A stretch of 64,000 bases of DNA from Paragyromitra xinjiangensis (GCA_038503065.1 JBCAMK010000009.1:682001-746000); one strand, 5' to 3'; positions 12,291 to 25,272 are shown, counted from the first letter of the stretch. Numbers and translations: made by a program. Notes: generated by a model not told the origin, from the letters alone.

Positions 12291-14692
12291 ATGGCCGCTC
12301 GGGATCGGTTCGGCGCGTTCCCCACGGAGCCTAACACATCCCAGCTCCAGCGATTCATACGTAGGTTTTTTCTCAACTTTTGCGGTGTTGTCAGAATTTA
12401 GAGGCTATAGCTTTGACGATTCTTCTTTCTACGACTCTAACATTCAACTGATCTAGAGAGTGCATGCGATCCCGTGAACTTCGAGCCGAATCTGGCCTTG
12501 AACCTGGAGATTGCCGACCTAATTAATCAGAAGAAAGGAAATGCGTAAGCTCTTCTCTTTCCTATACTCGCCTCGAGGACTAGCCCTGGAATCTAGTAGG
12601 CTAAATTTTAGGGTTCTCCGAGCTCCACAGACCCCGAGAAGCAGCTGTAGCGATTGTCAACTATATCAATCACCGAAACCCTAATGTTTCCCTTCTTGCC
12701 ATTGCTGTACGCTACGGTTCTAGCCTTTTTCAAGCTTTTATCTAATTCTTGGTACAGCTCCTCGACATTTGTGTTAAAAACTGCGGGTATCCGTTCCACC
12801 TTCAGATCTCAACTAAGGATTTTCTAAACGAGCTCGTGCGTCGATTCCCGGAGAAGCCACCACCTCGACCGACTCGAGTGCAGCTCAAGATTCTGGAGGC
12901 AATTGAGGAATGGAGAGGAACAATATGTCAGACAAGTCGGTACAAAGAGGATCTGGGGTTCATTAGGGACATGCACCGGTTGCTAAGTTACAAGGGGTAC
13001 ATGTTCCCGGAAGTCAGGAGGGAAGACGCGGCTGTGCTTAATCCAAGCGATGTATGTCATAACGGTCATCCGGATTCCAGGATGGGTTCTGTCAGAGTAA
13101 TCCGCTAACTCCTAGCTGCAGACCCTGAAATCAGCGGAAGAAATGGAGGAAGAAGAACGAGCTGCACAGTCCGCAAAACTCCAGGAACTGATCAGACGGG
13201 GCACACCGGCTGACTTGCAGGAAGCCAACCAATTGATGAAAATAATGGCTGGATATGATCAAGCTTCAAAGACGGATTACCGAGCTAAAGCAGCGGAAGA
13301 AGTTGGGAAATTACGGCAAAAGGCGAAGCTATTAGAAGAAATGCTTGGGAAGGTTAATAAGGGAGATACCATTGGACAGCAGGATACCTTCGAGGTATGT
13401 TCTTTCGGGCCATGGTTACCACACTCTGGGAAAGCTTTCTGATCGATATACTGGATTCCAGGAACTTGCGAGTGCTCTTAAGACGGCCCAGCCAAAAATC
13501 CAAAAAATGATTGAAGAGGAGAGTGACGATACCGATGCAGTTGTAAAGCTTTTGGAGCTCAATGATATCATTAACACCACAGTGGAACGGTATACTCTAA
13601 CAAAAAGGGGGAATTTGGATGCTGCGAGAGCATTGCCACTTATTTCTGGTCAATTCCCACCGGCATTCGCAGAATCTTCATCTTCTGCAGCCCCAGTTGA
13701 AACCTCCTTAATCGATTTGGACAACGATTTGAACGGTGGCGGCGGGCCTTCAGTGCCAAATGTGACCGGAAAGGCAGGATCATTAGAAGATGATTTATTA
13801 GGATTATCTTTCCAGGACAATGGCCCGTTTGGCCAGGGTGGAGGAATCGCTCTTGGCTTTGGCGCTAATACTGGTAGGTCAATATTCGGGCCGTTGATAT
13901 ACCTATGTTAATCTAAGAGGCTATCTAGGTATACCTGGACCTCCATTATTATCAACAACAGTGCAAGCAAATACCGCCGGTGAGCAACAGCAGATTACCC
14001 CATCTGCTTCACCAGCACCCCCACCCACCCAACAAACACGACCAATCAGTTTCCCCAACTACAGTTCTGCCTTTCATAACTCGGCCACTCCTGCTGTTCG
14101 GCAACCCACCCCAATATTAGCTTTCAACTCCCCGCCGCCCCAGCAATCCCCAGCTCACGCCCAGCAACAGAATAATGGCAGCAATGCTAATAATGACGAT
14201 GATGAGTGGGCATTCACATCTGCCCTCCCACCCGGGTCGGAAACAGCCCCTCCCCCTCCAGCACGAAATGAACTCGTGATTTTGAATTCAAACCTACATA
14301 TTTTGTTAGAAGTGAATAGACCGGTAACAATGCCGGATGGACCGATACTAGTAAAGGCGAAGTTTTCGAACAATAACAGTCAGCCCATTCAGGACCTGAC
14401 ATTTCAAATGGCGGTCACTAGGGTGAGGGTTTAACTTTCTTAATTTTTCTAGGAAAAAAATGTCATACTGACACGAATATCTATGTAGACCTTGGCTTTG
14501 AAGATGGAACCGCAAAGCGGCCGCTTCCTTCAAGCCCGTCAAAAAGATGGGGTAACACAAATGATACGTGTTGCAGGAGTTCCCAGAGGAGGGGGCGGGA
14601 GTGTCAAAATGCGATGGAAGGTGTCATACCGGGTTAACTCTGGGCCACTGAATGAGGAGCAAGGTGTCATTGAGAGTTTACCGGTTTCTTGA
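12291..14692 (+). CDS. GGA: GGA Arf-binding clathrin adaptor
   Basis: Golgi-localised, gamma-ear-containing, Arf-binding adaptor that sorts cargo from the trans-Golgi network to endosomes; Arf-GTP recruits it and its hinge binds clathrin. Eight exons join in frame: 12291-12360, 12457-12544, 12631-12706, 12758-13051, 13122-13394, 13462-13873, 13929-14422, 14489-14692 (636 aa). The VHS domain covers about residues 20-160 (CDPVNFEPNLALNLEIADLI). The GAT domain follows at about 175-310 (ELIRRGTPADLQEANQLMKI). A Pro/Gln/Ser-rich hinge has acidic LIDLDND and DDLLGLSF stretches of the kind that bind clathrin. The gamma-adaptin ear covers about 510-636 (NELVILNSNLHILLEVNRPV). Domain order and length match yeast Gga1/Gga2. 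The ATG chosen is the first one in frame with the VHS domain. It is the Arf effector that complements the Sec7 exchange factor at 47-51 kb. Confidence 0.93.
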
Positions 14693-17344
14693 AAAAAAAC
14701 TATGTTGTGCGATTGGAGAAGCATAGTAGCAGATTAGGTGTAATCGTTCTATGAAAATGTTTTGTTCTTCCTCCCGATAATTTGGATGGAGCTATAGGTG
14801 TGATATTGATGTACTCAAATGGCGATAATGTTTTCAATCATGTGCTGAATTCTAATGCTGGTTCTTTATTGGCTCCTAGATACTGTCTCCTGTGCTTATA
14901 TCTCACTTAGGAACGGGTATGTAGGACAAAAGATCTCAACTGGGCACAGATGGATAGATTTTCGTTAGGCGCGCCTGATCGCTTGGGCTGTGGCACACAT
15001 CACACGATATAATCCACTAAGCTTGGTGATTTCTTCAGGTAGTAACAACTAAAGCGCCACTGCTCCTGACAGTCGCCGGGATTGAAGATCTACGGTGGAT
15101 ATAGCTGCGTGACCTTCGGGTGCCTTTAGCCTTGCTATTCTGTCTTTCAGAATATTTCCAAGAGGTTTCAAGGCAACTCCGATCGGCGACTCATATATTG
15201 TCACTCGGTTTTTTCCGTTACATACGAGCTCAAAACGCCAGTCATAGCTCTTGGTATCTGCAAAGCTCGTGTGCATAGCCGGCTGGTGAAACCGAACAGG
15301 TCGGCCAGTCAGCAAAGGTTAAAATCGCGATGCAAAGTATTCCCTACTGCCTTTTACCCGAGTATTTACTACTCCATGGGTTTGGTTCCCAAATTTCACT
15401 AGAGGATGGTTACATTTAGAAGTGATATCCTTTGCTCATGCGATGTTGGGAGGTTTCAGCTCTTCCTTCGCTATTCTCATATCTCCGTTTTGGGGGAAAT
15501 ACAGGATATGCCGCAAGTATTTCCGTGACGATATCGATATTTCATGGGAGTGTCTTACCTGCTTGAAGTCAAGTCAGAAGTAGAGTATGTACATGTGCTC
15601 TCATTGGAGAAAGCTTGGCGCTTTGACCCATCCCCGCACTTCACTTCCCCGCTAACTTTGTTTTAACCTTCTGGGCCCTGATGATCGATCTTGATTAACT
15701 GATTTTCGAGTTTAAAATCGCGTGAAGAATCCCTGCGGTTGCGCTAGAGTACAACTAACGGGTACCCGCCGTTGGCCCTAAAACGTGCATCCCGTCATCG
15801 CGTCTTCTTTAAACCTCGATAGTGGTGGATGATTAAAAGAATAATAGAAACATTAATATATCGATCGATCTGTGGTTTCTGCCGGACCAAATTGCCATAG
15901 ACAAATCATGTCAGGGTCTGTACTACCCTGGTTGTTTTTTTTACATGTGCAGAGGCTTCCTGCTGTTATTGGAACAACCCTCTACTAATCACACTATGTG
16001 TAGTTACTTTACCGTAAGGAGATACAACAGGTTCCATGCCGCATAATTTCTGGGTTTTTGTGTGCCGTCAGAGTGCTTACCGTCAGCGCCGCATCAAGAC
16101 CTCGTCTCCCGCACTATGTTCTTCCCGAGACGGCAGATTTGTGTTCGTTGTTGTTTCGTTTCGTAGGGGGGGGGTTGATCAAACCGTTGACATATCTACC
16201 TTCCATAAATGCGACAAGAGTTAGATAATCTGCGATGCTGAGTGTGGAGGTTGAGGCCCAAGCTGTGCCACTGAGGTTGCATGGAGCCTTATGTACCGGT
16301 TGTCCCGACTGGCTCAGATTGGAATGCATTGAAGCTCAGATTAGTCTCGAGATCACACTTGCCTTCAAGCCCTTGTTCAGCCAAGCTATGATAAATGTAA
16401 ATTTGTCTTATGAGGGGTTTTACCAATGAGAGGAGTACCGTTCGACTGAGTGTGGGAACACATTTTTGCTGTTATCGTTAATTCTTGTGAGCGACGTTCT
16501 TGGGATCCAAGTTGGGTAAATGTTGCACTCAACACTGAAATTATAGGCGATCACTGTAATGAACGGGAAGCTCGGCATGGTTAATAAGACGTAGTGAAGT
16601 TTCCGGGCGCGTATGAAGGAGCTACAACTGGGTCCCGAAAGGCGATCGAACCCGTACGGACGGGCTGACAGCGGATAACATACCTCTATACTGCTTTATG
16701 ATAACTGGGAGGGATTTGCTGGGGGGTGGTCAGAAGTTAACGTACGAGGTTACTGTTGTGAGATAGAGCTCTTTGTTGTGGTTGCGCTTAAGTTTTACAC
16801 GTGAACCGCTGATGGACTCGCCTCGGAGTGGGAAGAGTCAACCACAACAACAATTGGATCTAGGCGGGGAACTTTTAATCCTCAGTCCAGATAGCATAGC
16901 CGAACATCTCCTCTTCGCCGGGAGACTGCAGACTCCGCGTGGCCCCTGACGTAGGATTGTAGGCGATGGCCCCCAAGTTGACAGCTGCACTGACATAGCT
17001 TTCTTCTTATCTAGCGAGCTTCTCAAGACCACATGGGATGAATGCAGATAAAAAATACAGTTAGGTGGGCTCCCTTACCGCAGAAGGTGTGCGTGGCTGG
17101 GCACGACGCTGCATCTAGTAGCTAGGCGAGGAAGCCAAGAGCTTCCCGGTTAATTTACGAGGGTTCGAGACAGACCTCTTTCAAATACAATGTATATCGC
17201 GTGAGTATTAAAGCTAGAGCGCTCCTGGTCTTTTCCAATCCCATCCCACTCTTCGTCAACACCACACTGTGTGGGAGCATTAATCCTAGTATTGTTCCCT
17301 CTCTACCCGAGAAAACTGAGGACACTAAAGGCCCTTCTTTCATC
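14693..17344. other. Intergenic stretch between GGA and the antiporter
   Basis: There is no recognised gene. A minus-strand open stretch at 15049-15315 has protein-like composition (for example KSYDWRFELVCNGKNRVTIY) and could be the last exon of an unidentified gene or a relic, but no splice-linked upstream exon was found. The rest shows nothing I can name. Promoter and leader of the antiporter occupy the last few hundred bases. Confidence 0.3.
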
Positions 17345-20300
17345 ATGAGCTCTACCGTCAGCTCAAAGGCGGCCGCGGCCTCTGCCACGGGTGCTCCAAA
17401 ACAGGCCGGTATTCTCGAGGGGTTGAACCCAACCCATTATAGTACTACCGATCCACTTACTCTCTTTGTTATTCAGGCTGGTCTCCCATCCTCCTTCATA
17501 ATCATTCAATTAGAGCCGTTAAATTCTAATAAAACCCGTGGAACTAGATTGCTATAATCATTATAACATGTCGTCTGCTGCACTATCCTCTATCGAGAAT
17601 GAAGCAGCCTCGAGTTATCGCTGAGGTCATTGGTGGGATTATCCTCGGCCCTACCGTCATGGGAAGAGTGCCAGGATTTCAGAAGGCAATATTTCCTACA
17701 GAATCCATGCCTATGCTTTCTCTCGTGGCGAATCTTGGACTGGTTATATTCTTGTTTTTGGTTGGTCTCGAGGTTGATATTCGTATGCTGTTGAAAAACT
17801 GGAAAGTTGCCGTCAGCGTCAGTGCTGCTGGAATGGTTCTACCGTTCGGGCTCGGTTTGTCTCTCACGTAAAATCGCCTAGGGCTTAAGAGCTGTATTAA
17901 CGCTCTATTAAATCTTAGGTGCGGCTGTTGCATACGGTCTTTACCACCAGTTTCAGGATGGCCAAAACATAATATCTTTTGGCGTTTATATGCTTTTTAT
18001 TGGTGTTGCGATGGCGATCACGGTATGTCTCCAATCCCCATGTCGTCATTTCTAAAATTAGTTTCGTATTGGTTGGATGCTTATTTTTGGGAATTTCCAC
18101 ACAGGCTTTCCCGGTATTAGCAAGAATTTTGACGGAACTCAAGCTCCTACAAACTGATGTTGGGTTAATTGTCTTGTCTGCGGGCGTGGGTAACGACGTT
18201 GTCGGTTGGATCTTGCTCGCTTTGACCGTTGCATTGGTGAATGCGGGAACTGGACTTACGGCTCTTTACGTCCTCCTCATATCTATTGGCTGGGTTCTCT
18301 TTCTGGTTTACATTGTGCGACCAGCTTTTATCTGGGTTCTTCGACGCGATGGATCCTTAGAAAACGGACCATCGCAATCTATGGTAGCACTCACACTACT
18401 CATGGTACTTTCGTCTGCATTCTTCACCGGTATAATTGGAGTACATGCTATCTTTGGTGGCTTCTTGATTGGGTTGATATGTCCTCACGAGGGTGGTTTT
18501 GCGGTGCGCTTAACGGAAAAAGTCGAGGATCTTGTGTCGGTTCTTTTCCTCCCCCTTTACTTCACCCTCTCTGGATTGAGGACCAATATTGGCCTCTTGG
18601 ACGATGGCATCGTTTGGGGTTATGTTATCGGCGTTGTGGCAATCGCCTTCTTCGCCAAGATTGCTGGAGGAACATTAGCTGCAAGGGTAAATGGTTTAGT
18701 TTGGAGAGAAAGCCTTACGATTGGTGTTTTGATGAGTTGCAAGGGTTTAGTCGAACTTATTGTCTTGGTAACTATTTCCCCGGTTCTATAGCGGGCGGTG
18801 ATAGGGTGAGGTTCTAACTTTATTTACAGAATATTGGTCTCCAAGCTGGTATCCTTAGTACGAAGGTTTTCACTATCTTTGTAGTTATGGCCCTCATTAC
18901 AACCTTCGCAACAACTCCCCTTGTAATGTGGCTATATCCTCCCTGGTATCAAAAGAAAATTGGAGCCTGGAAGCGGGGCGAGATCGATTGGGATGGCAAT
19001 GTTCTCTCCCATGGAGATGATGGTTCGGATGCGACACTCGAAAGAGGAAAGGAGGTCACCACAAAATTCTCTAGTGTCACCGTCCTACTTCGTTTGGAGA
19101 GCTTACCAGGTGTACTCAACTTCATCAACCTGTTAACCGGAGAACGAGCCCAGCCTGTCGCGAAAGTTCATAAGTCAAAGGTAGCAACAATACACGAAGA
19201 AGGCGAAAGCGCTACTCCTGTCATCTCTAAACGTCCGTTGGCAGTCCATGGTGTTCGGTTAGTCGAGCTTACCCAACGTACCTCCACTGTCATGCAAGTC
19301 TCAGAGGTGGATGAGCTTCAAGAAAGAGATCCAGTGCTCAACGTTTTCCGTTCATTCGCGAGGTTTCTCAATGTTGCTGTCTCGGCCTGCATCTCTGTTA
19401 CTCCTGATGATTCGTTCGCGGAAGTTTTGGTGACGAGGGCTTTAAATCAATCCTCGGACTTGCTTCTGATCCCTTGGAGCGAGACTGGTGCAATTTCAGA
19501 TTCGCCAGATGCTCAGAACGTGAACCTTGAAAATCGGTTTACCTCTCATCAACACAATCTTTTCATCAGCAAGGCACTTTCTGTGGCTCCATGCACTACT
19601 GCTATCATGATTAACCGGGGGTTTGGAGGCGATATTCTAGAGAAAACACTCAGCCGCACTACCAGCCATATCAGCATTCGTTCCCGCAAGGCTACAGACG
19701 TTCTAGCACCTATAGTCCCGGTCGTAGATCAATCACATCATATCTTCTTCCCCTTCTTCGGTGGTGTAGATGACTGTGTCGCCTTACGATTCGTCCTTCA
19801 GCTAGCATCTAACAAGAACGTGACCGCAACTATCACTCGTATCGTCTATAAACCCGATGCTAGAACAGAACTCGACCTCCAGCTTCCATTACCTGCACAA
19901 GTCCATAGAAGGGATCTCCCAAGAGGCCTTTCTACCACGAACGTACCAACAAAACTTTCCCGCGACGATACAGGTATCGCTTCCTCCTCCGGGGACCACA
20001 GCACATCTGGAAGCAGCTCCGGTGTTGAAATCCAAGACTCGGACAGCAATTTCTTTCAATCAATGGCAGATTCCATCCCCGAGACACTTTCCCAGAGAGT
20101 AGTTTTCGAAACTATTGAAACGAACCAGCCACTACATTACGCAATTGTCAAAGCGAGGGAGGAAGTCGGTCAATCATCCAAAAATGCCGGAGATCTCATT
20201 GTTGTCGGACGAAGCCAGCGGGATTACGGATTATCGCAGATCAGGGAAGAACTGGTATCTGTCCTGGAATCTCTTGGCGTACCCTCGGGCGCTGGTGCTG

Positions 20301-20458
20301 AGACTAGGAAGTGTCTGGGTGACGTCGCAGAGGCAGTTATTGTCTCGGGGATTAAGGCTTCCGTGCTGGTGTTGAAGGCTGGTGGGAGAGCTCTGGAATC
20401 GGCTGATGTGGATGGTGCTGAGAAGGAGGATTTCACGACGCGGGCGATTGAGTTGTGA
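17345..20458 (+). CDS. KHA1: K+/H+ antiporter, KHA1-type (CPA2 family)
   Basis: Monovalent cation/proton antiporter of the CPA2 family, the type found in yeast Golgi-type membranes (Kha1) and plant CHX proteins, acting in cation and pH homeostasis of internal compartments. Five exons: 17345-17476, 17548-17854, 17919-18022, 18105-18767, 18830-20458 (944 aa). The first ~430 residues are a Na+/H+ exchanger membrane domain with about 12 hydrophobic segments; diagnostic stretches are [30 protein letters not shown], and [18 protein letters not shown], which holds the acidic residue pair typical of the transport site. A long hydrophilic C-terminal part of about 500 residues resembles the universal-stress-like regulatory tail of CHX/KHA1 proteins. 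Intron 1 (17477-17547) only closes the frame as a GC-AG intron, giving [16 protein letters not shown], which matches family spacing; a TTCTAAT branch point lies upstream of the acceptor. The length is slightly above yeast Kha1. Confidence 0.92.
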
Positions 20459-21867
20459 GGTTGAAATATAGTGGGCTTATTTCTCCTGCTGATCTTTCCG
20501 TGATTACTTCTTAGGGAATTTTCTATGGGCTGTTTTTGGCACCATGAGGGTAATATATTTTCCGTCACAATATTCCAGGGTTGGGGTTTTTGGGTTCATA
20601 CCGCGGGAGTGGTGATTAGTTATGACGAGGGTTTTTTTTCTTTTTATGTTGGCTTTGGCTTTTGTTAATGTTCTACATGTAATCTATCTTACGAAAGCGA
20701 ATGAAAATTACGAAATGTTAATATCAAGATGAACCACTTCTATGTTCGAAATCAAGTTCGTTTAGGTCGACTACCAATAAAAGGGATGGCTGACGGGATC
20801 GTCTCTTGGTTAATCAAGCAACCTAGAGTTTTAGGGCCAAAACATCCTTACCACCCTCGAATGACACCTAATTTTGAGTTGTGTCGTAGATCCATAAAAC
20901 ACAGATTTGGTTACCTCAATATCCTTAAATCTAACACTACAAAAATATGGAAAACGATTTGGTAGTGTCTTGACTAGCAGAATTCGAGGTGTTACGCCCT
21001 GACGGATCCCGCTACCTTACTAGCTCCTCCGTAAACTCTCAGAAAGCGGCCGGGCAAGCTTGCAGCAGGTGCTCTGGACAGATATGCCTATTAGGGGGAA
21101 AATAGCTAGAGGCATTGATCTACTACGTACGCTTCTCAGCATTAATTCTTCACACACCATCATGTAGATCATGGGATGAGAATCTCATAATACAAGAACA
21201 TTACCCAATATGACGAGGTTTTATGGAGTGGCCTAGGGGCTACGACAAATCCTGCGATGGGAAGACATTGCAAACTAATTATTGGTGATACTAATACAAA
21301 TTAATCGAGTTCGTCAAACTGGCCTCAGGAATTCCCAGGGGGTACGCGTAGCTATAAGGGAAACGGTTTTCTTGGGAGTTTTAGATGATGGTTACTTTCT
21401 TCCCCTTACCCCCAAGCTGAGGAATCTTCACAAAGTATCTGCGGTATATAGCCGTAGGGACGGACACCCCTGTGCCAAAAGGTTACTGGCCCTCCCGCTA
21501 TGATCCTCAAAACGTATGTACAACAAGCACATGGTGGATGCTGCCAGATGGCAGATAAGGATCAGAGCTAGGAAAGGACTATTGAGAGGGCTACATGTAG
21601 GACTATATGTACATGTAGGGTACTGACTAGTTTTTGTATCTTTCTTATAGTCTTGTACCCACCTAAATCATGGGTAGCCCCTATTCTCTAGTTTTTATTG
21701 TGAGGAATAAGTAAAGTATCCTCTTAATATTCAGTGCCAAGCCCTGCTGACCCCTGTCTGCCACCCACCCACACTATAATATGCCGGCCAACTACTGCTA
21801 ATTTAGTTGACAAACGCGAGCAATAAGAAAACGCTTCTGAGAGCTTGTAGAAGAAGACGAAAAGTTA
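20459..21867. other. AT-rich intergenic stretch
   Basis: After about 250 bases of probable antiporter 3' untranslated sequence there is AT-rich DNA with no recognised gene. A TACATGTA-type short palindrome recurs at 21593-21617. The minus-strand Pol III terminator of the tRNA gene lies at 21860-21863. Confidence 0.4.
21860..21863 (-). terminator. RNA polymerase III terminator of tRNA-Pro
   Basis: A run of four T on the minus strand begins five bases after the tRNA 3' end, the minimal Pol III termination signal. Confidence 0.7.
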
Positions 21868-21957
21868 GGCTCGACCCCGGGTTTGAACCGGGGACCTCTC
21901 GCATATTAACTTAGAGTGCGACCCTAAGCGAGAATCATACCACTAGACCAGCCGAGC
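21868..21957 (-). tRNA. tRNA-Pro (anticodon AGG) with 18-base intron
   Basis: The minus strand folds as a complete tRNA. The acceptor stem GCTCGGC pairs with GTCGAGC with one G-T wobble, and the discriminator base is C. The D-arm is GGTCTAGTGG...GAT. The anticodon stem CTCGC/GCGAG encloses the loop TTAGGGT with anticodon AGG. The T-arm is CCCGG TTCAAAC CCGGG. An 18-base intron sits after position 37, the canonical place for nuclear pre-tRNA introns, leaving a 72-base mature tRNA. Internal A and B box sequences are intact. The sequence closely resembles other eukaryotic tRNA-Pro(AGG) genes. Confidence 0.93.
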
Positions 21958-23554
21958 CGATATTTGAATATAATCTTGTTGTGTGTTGAATTTTCCTTTA
22001 GTGCAAGCAGCGATTAACATGTACCTATATGCAACCTATAATGCAACCGGGGCTTGGCGTTCTGGGACACTCCAAAACATCACCCCCGGGTAAAAAATAT
22101 CAAAAATCTTCTGTTGCTTTAGTGGTTGCTATTAGGTCTAGGAGGGCTTAGGATTGATATCTTTAATTTCTCCGAATTTTTCCCAAGTGATTTAGTGAGG
22201 TCTTGGTAGGTTTTGACTCCCGCAAGAATAGTTTGCTGAGCCTGAATACATTCAAATATTGCTTTTTCTTTTTCTTCCGCTAAAACACACAAACCCTAAA
22301 GCTTCAAAATTCTATTACTTTACAAGGAGTCCCTCAATTAGCAAAAGCCCTTTGGTAGGATCATATTTATCACCTGGAAGTCGTCTCACCGGAGCACTTT
22401 TACTAAAAGCTCAACTTTATCCCCTAGAATAACCGAGCAAGAGAGCGGTACACCTTAATCGATACCTGCACCATAGATAAGCCCACTCACTGCTGCATGA
22501 CACGTGAGGTTTTTATAGAGGGTATCCGGTTCTAAAACACTAAATCTTAAGACGGAGCACCTGTGGAGCATTGGGGACTAGGAAACGGTATTCTTGTAGT
22601 GGGCGTCTATTGTGCTACGATTCTATCGTGACTTCTACGCATTAGGTATGATTGGTTTAACGGTTCTCTAGACGTTGTTGGCATTTGTGAAAAGCGCTAT
22701 AGGGCAGTTAGTACCTATAATTTACAATAATAATGGGTGGTAGGTTATGCAATTTTCGGTTCCGCCTTTGGCCGCCAACCAAAAGTACAGAGAACACCTA
22801 TGGATACTGATCACCATAACCCCCGTAAGCTTAACTCTTAGGCTAGAGTGCTTATCCTTAGGCCCGTGCTCCTTCAAAGCAGGCTGTCACGAAAGTTCTG
22901 TAGGACGAGTGATGAATCATGATCTAGGGATAGAAGTAGGTATGGTCCGTGCAAGCTTTAACCTAGACCAATCAAATTTGGGTGTGGAACGCCCTTGTCT
23001 TACAATTCTTGGCTGGTGCCTTGTGAAATACAATAGGAAACCTTTCCATCCGAATATCTCCACCACGAATGCTCTTCAACAAGCATCACTTGAGAGTTAG
23101 GCTCTGTACCAGTGCCAACACTCAAATATAGTCTCAAAAGTGAAATTTGGTACAAATTTTCTCTGGGTATATCAGATCACATGCTTAGTATTTCTGGGAA
23201 TGTTCCACTCCACACTTTTTGCTGCCAAAAATGAGGTTTTATTCCCCCACAACCCCTAGCTCCTGTGCCTTACAAAAAGATACAGAGCTTCATTACTATG
23301 ATAGTAGATCTTGTATCTTTTCCTGAGTAATTTGGTTGGGGTTGGGGCTCAGAATATCGGCTCAAAATAGGTGGTCTAGGTTAAGACGTTCCCCCACCAT
23401 ATCACAGATATTTCCAGTTCTATTGCCTTTACGTAACTTGGTTGGATTTCAACTAAAACACTCCGGGATGCTGTGCGAGTGACAAAATATGAAATAATCA
23501 TATAATTGGGAGAGCTATTGCCCCAATCGGGGGGAATTCATCAACCGTTTCATC
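21958..23554. other. Intergenic stretch with degenerate coding traces
   Basis: No intact gene is seen. On the minus strand around 22110-22275 a run of about 54 open codons (AEEKEKAIFECIQAQQTILA and onward, Lys/Glu-rich, helical) ends in a stop and looks like a fragment of a mobile-element or structural protein. A plus-strand open stretch at 22747-23100 has no recognised similarity. Confidence 0.25.
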
Positions 23555-25272
23555 TTAGTGCGCAAGGCGCTGCGGGTTGGGTATAATCTTCTCCTTCTCG
23601 AGCTCTTCGAAGGTCTCCTCATATGCCTAAAAGGACACACGTCAGCTCACCTACATTCGCTTCTCCACAGGGAACTAGTGTTACGTACCTCCCAGGTGTC
23701 TTTATAACCAGTCCAGCCGAGTTTCCTCGCTTTGGTCATACTACATACACCAGCACAGGTCAGCAACGTATTCCGTCTCCTTTGGCCTACTGTTATGGCC
23801 AATGCCCTCACAAAATTATAATAGCACTTGCCTAATGACCACATCGTACTGTCTTCCCACAACAAAGTTTGCAAACCCCCACGTCGCTTTCTCAAATGCA
23901 TCCTCCCTCAGCCCCTCTCTCTTTGAGATATCTGCCCACGCTTTTTTGACCTCAGCTCTCTGCGCCCACTTCTTCAGATCAACTCTGTTCTCCAATTCGT
24001 TCGATGGTAGTTTTCCAACGATACCCATACTGTCTGCCTGAGCCGCGATGGGAGGGTCCTGCGGAATCTTTGTCTTACTAAGGAATGGAGCAGGGCGTGT
24101 AAATTGATCAGGAGGGATGCGGACGCCGAAGTGTTTGGCAACGCGGGGCCACATATCCTGCCAGGTTGGAGAATCGCCATTAACACAGTTGAGGCGTTCA
24201 TCACTAATGTTTGTGTTGAGAGCCGCCCAGATCTCAAATTCTGCGAATGGGAGTAAAGGGTTTTGTTAATAAGGCTGTGAAAAAAAAGGTAAATAATGAA
24301 AGTGATAGTACCAGCAATAAGTTTCGAGTGGCTGTGGCTGTCATAGCCTGTATAGAAACGAAGGTTTCCGGGGAATACTAGTGGTTCTCTTAACTCTTTA
24401 GTTATAGTTGCATAGATGGCTACTGCGGATGCGATGTTCATAAAGTTCCCTATATACCAATCATAATCAGCAATCTCGAAGTCAGGGTATCGATTGGTGG
24501 TTAATTAAAAAACAGCATACCGTGCGCAAAACCAATAATATCGTTCGGTTGTACAACGAGCTAGTCATATCGCTTGTTATTAATGCCTTAATCATCTAAG
24601 CCACGATATTGATAATTGGAACGAACCCAATCCCACTTCTTTTCCATAGCAGCCTTTACCAAGATATCTTCCTGAACATAGTAAAAATTCGGTAGCCTTG
24701 TTGCGCCGTCCACACGTGGATCGCTTTCCTCGCACGGAACCTTTACAGGACCGAGCTGGACTGCTCAAGGTAAGCCCCTATTCAGCTAGGAACATTGCAC
24801 CAATCCTAGTGGAAGAGCTGAACATTACCTCCATAGTACTTCGCCCCGGTCGTCAACACAACCCTTTTCAACGCCTTGTTCTGCAGCCCTGCAATCTCCA
24901 TTCCCTTGAGAAAATCCTTCAGCATCTTTCCATTAACTTCCGCCATCTCCTCCTCTGACTCCCTTTCCATGTACGCAGCAAAGAACACGTAAATATCCTC
25001 CCCGCATAGGTTATGTTTCTTCAGCTCCCCAGCAATCTTCTCCGGGCCCCCAAGGAGATCGAGGGGTGTGTGTTGGACATTCTCGGGTAGTTTTTCTTTC
25101 AGAGACCTGGAAACCGCATGGATCTTGGTCCATTTCTTGGGGTCAGCAGAGAGGGCCTTAAGAAGAGCAAGGCCGTTGATTCCTGCGGTAATATTAGCCC
25201 GTTAAGTAGAGTATCTGAAACAAGAAAACTAGAAGGTTTACCCGTCGCTCCGGTTACAATTGCTGTAGGCAT
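23555..25272 (-). CDS. PRISE-type NAD(P)-dependent short-chain reductase
   Basis: Member of the atypical short-chain dehydrogenase group that includes plant progesterone 5-beta-reductase/iridoid synthase and SirQ-like fungal proteins; these reduce enones or related carbonyls using NADPH. Eight minus-strand exons: 25272-25242, 25182-24829, 24760-24627, 24560-24521, 24449-24312, 24240-23832, 23740-23689, 23626-23555 (409 aa). The N terminus MPTAIVTGATG begins the dinucleotide-binding TGxxGxxG fold, continued by INGLALLKAL after intron 1. The family-typical RVVLTTGAKYYG precedes VQLGPVKVPCEESDPR, then NFYYVQEDIL, then VVQPNDIIGFAHGNFMN. The C terminus has ISMTKARKLGWTGYKDTWEA. Intron 6 (23741-23831) has the donor AG|GCAAGT, the textbook GC-AG form; only this choice joins DVVI to SMTKARKLG. 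The substrate is unknown and no biosynthetic cluster surrounds it. Confidence 0.87.

Noticed and set aside
18206..18817. Long plus-strand ORF inside the antiporter
   Set aside because: It lies in another frame over the membrane-domain exon and is Trp/Cys/Arg-rich with no family match, so it is a shadow.
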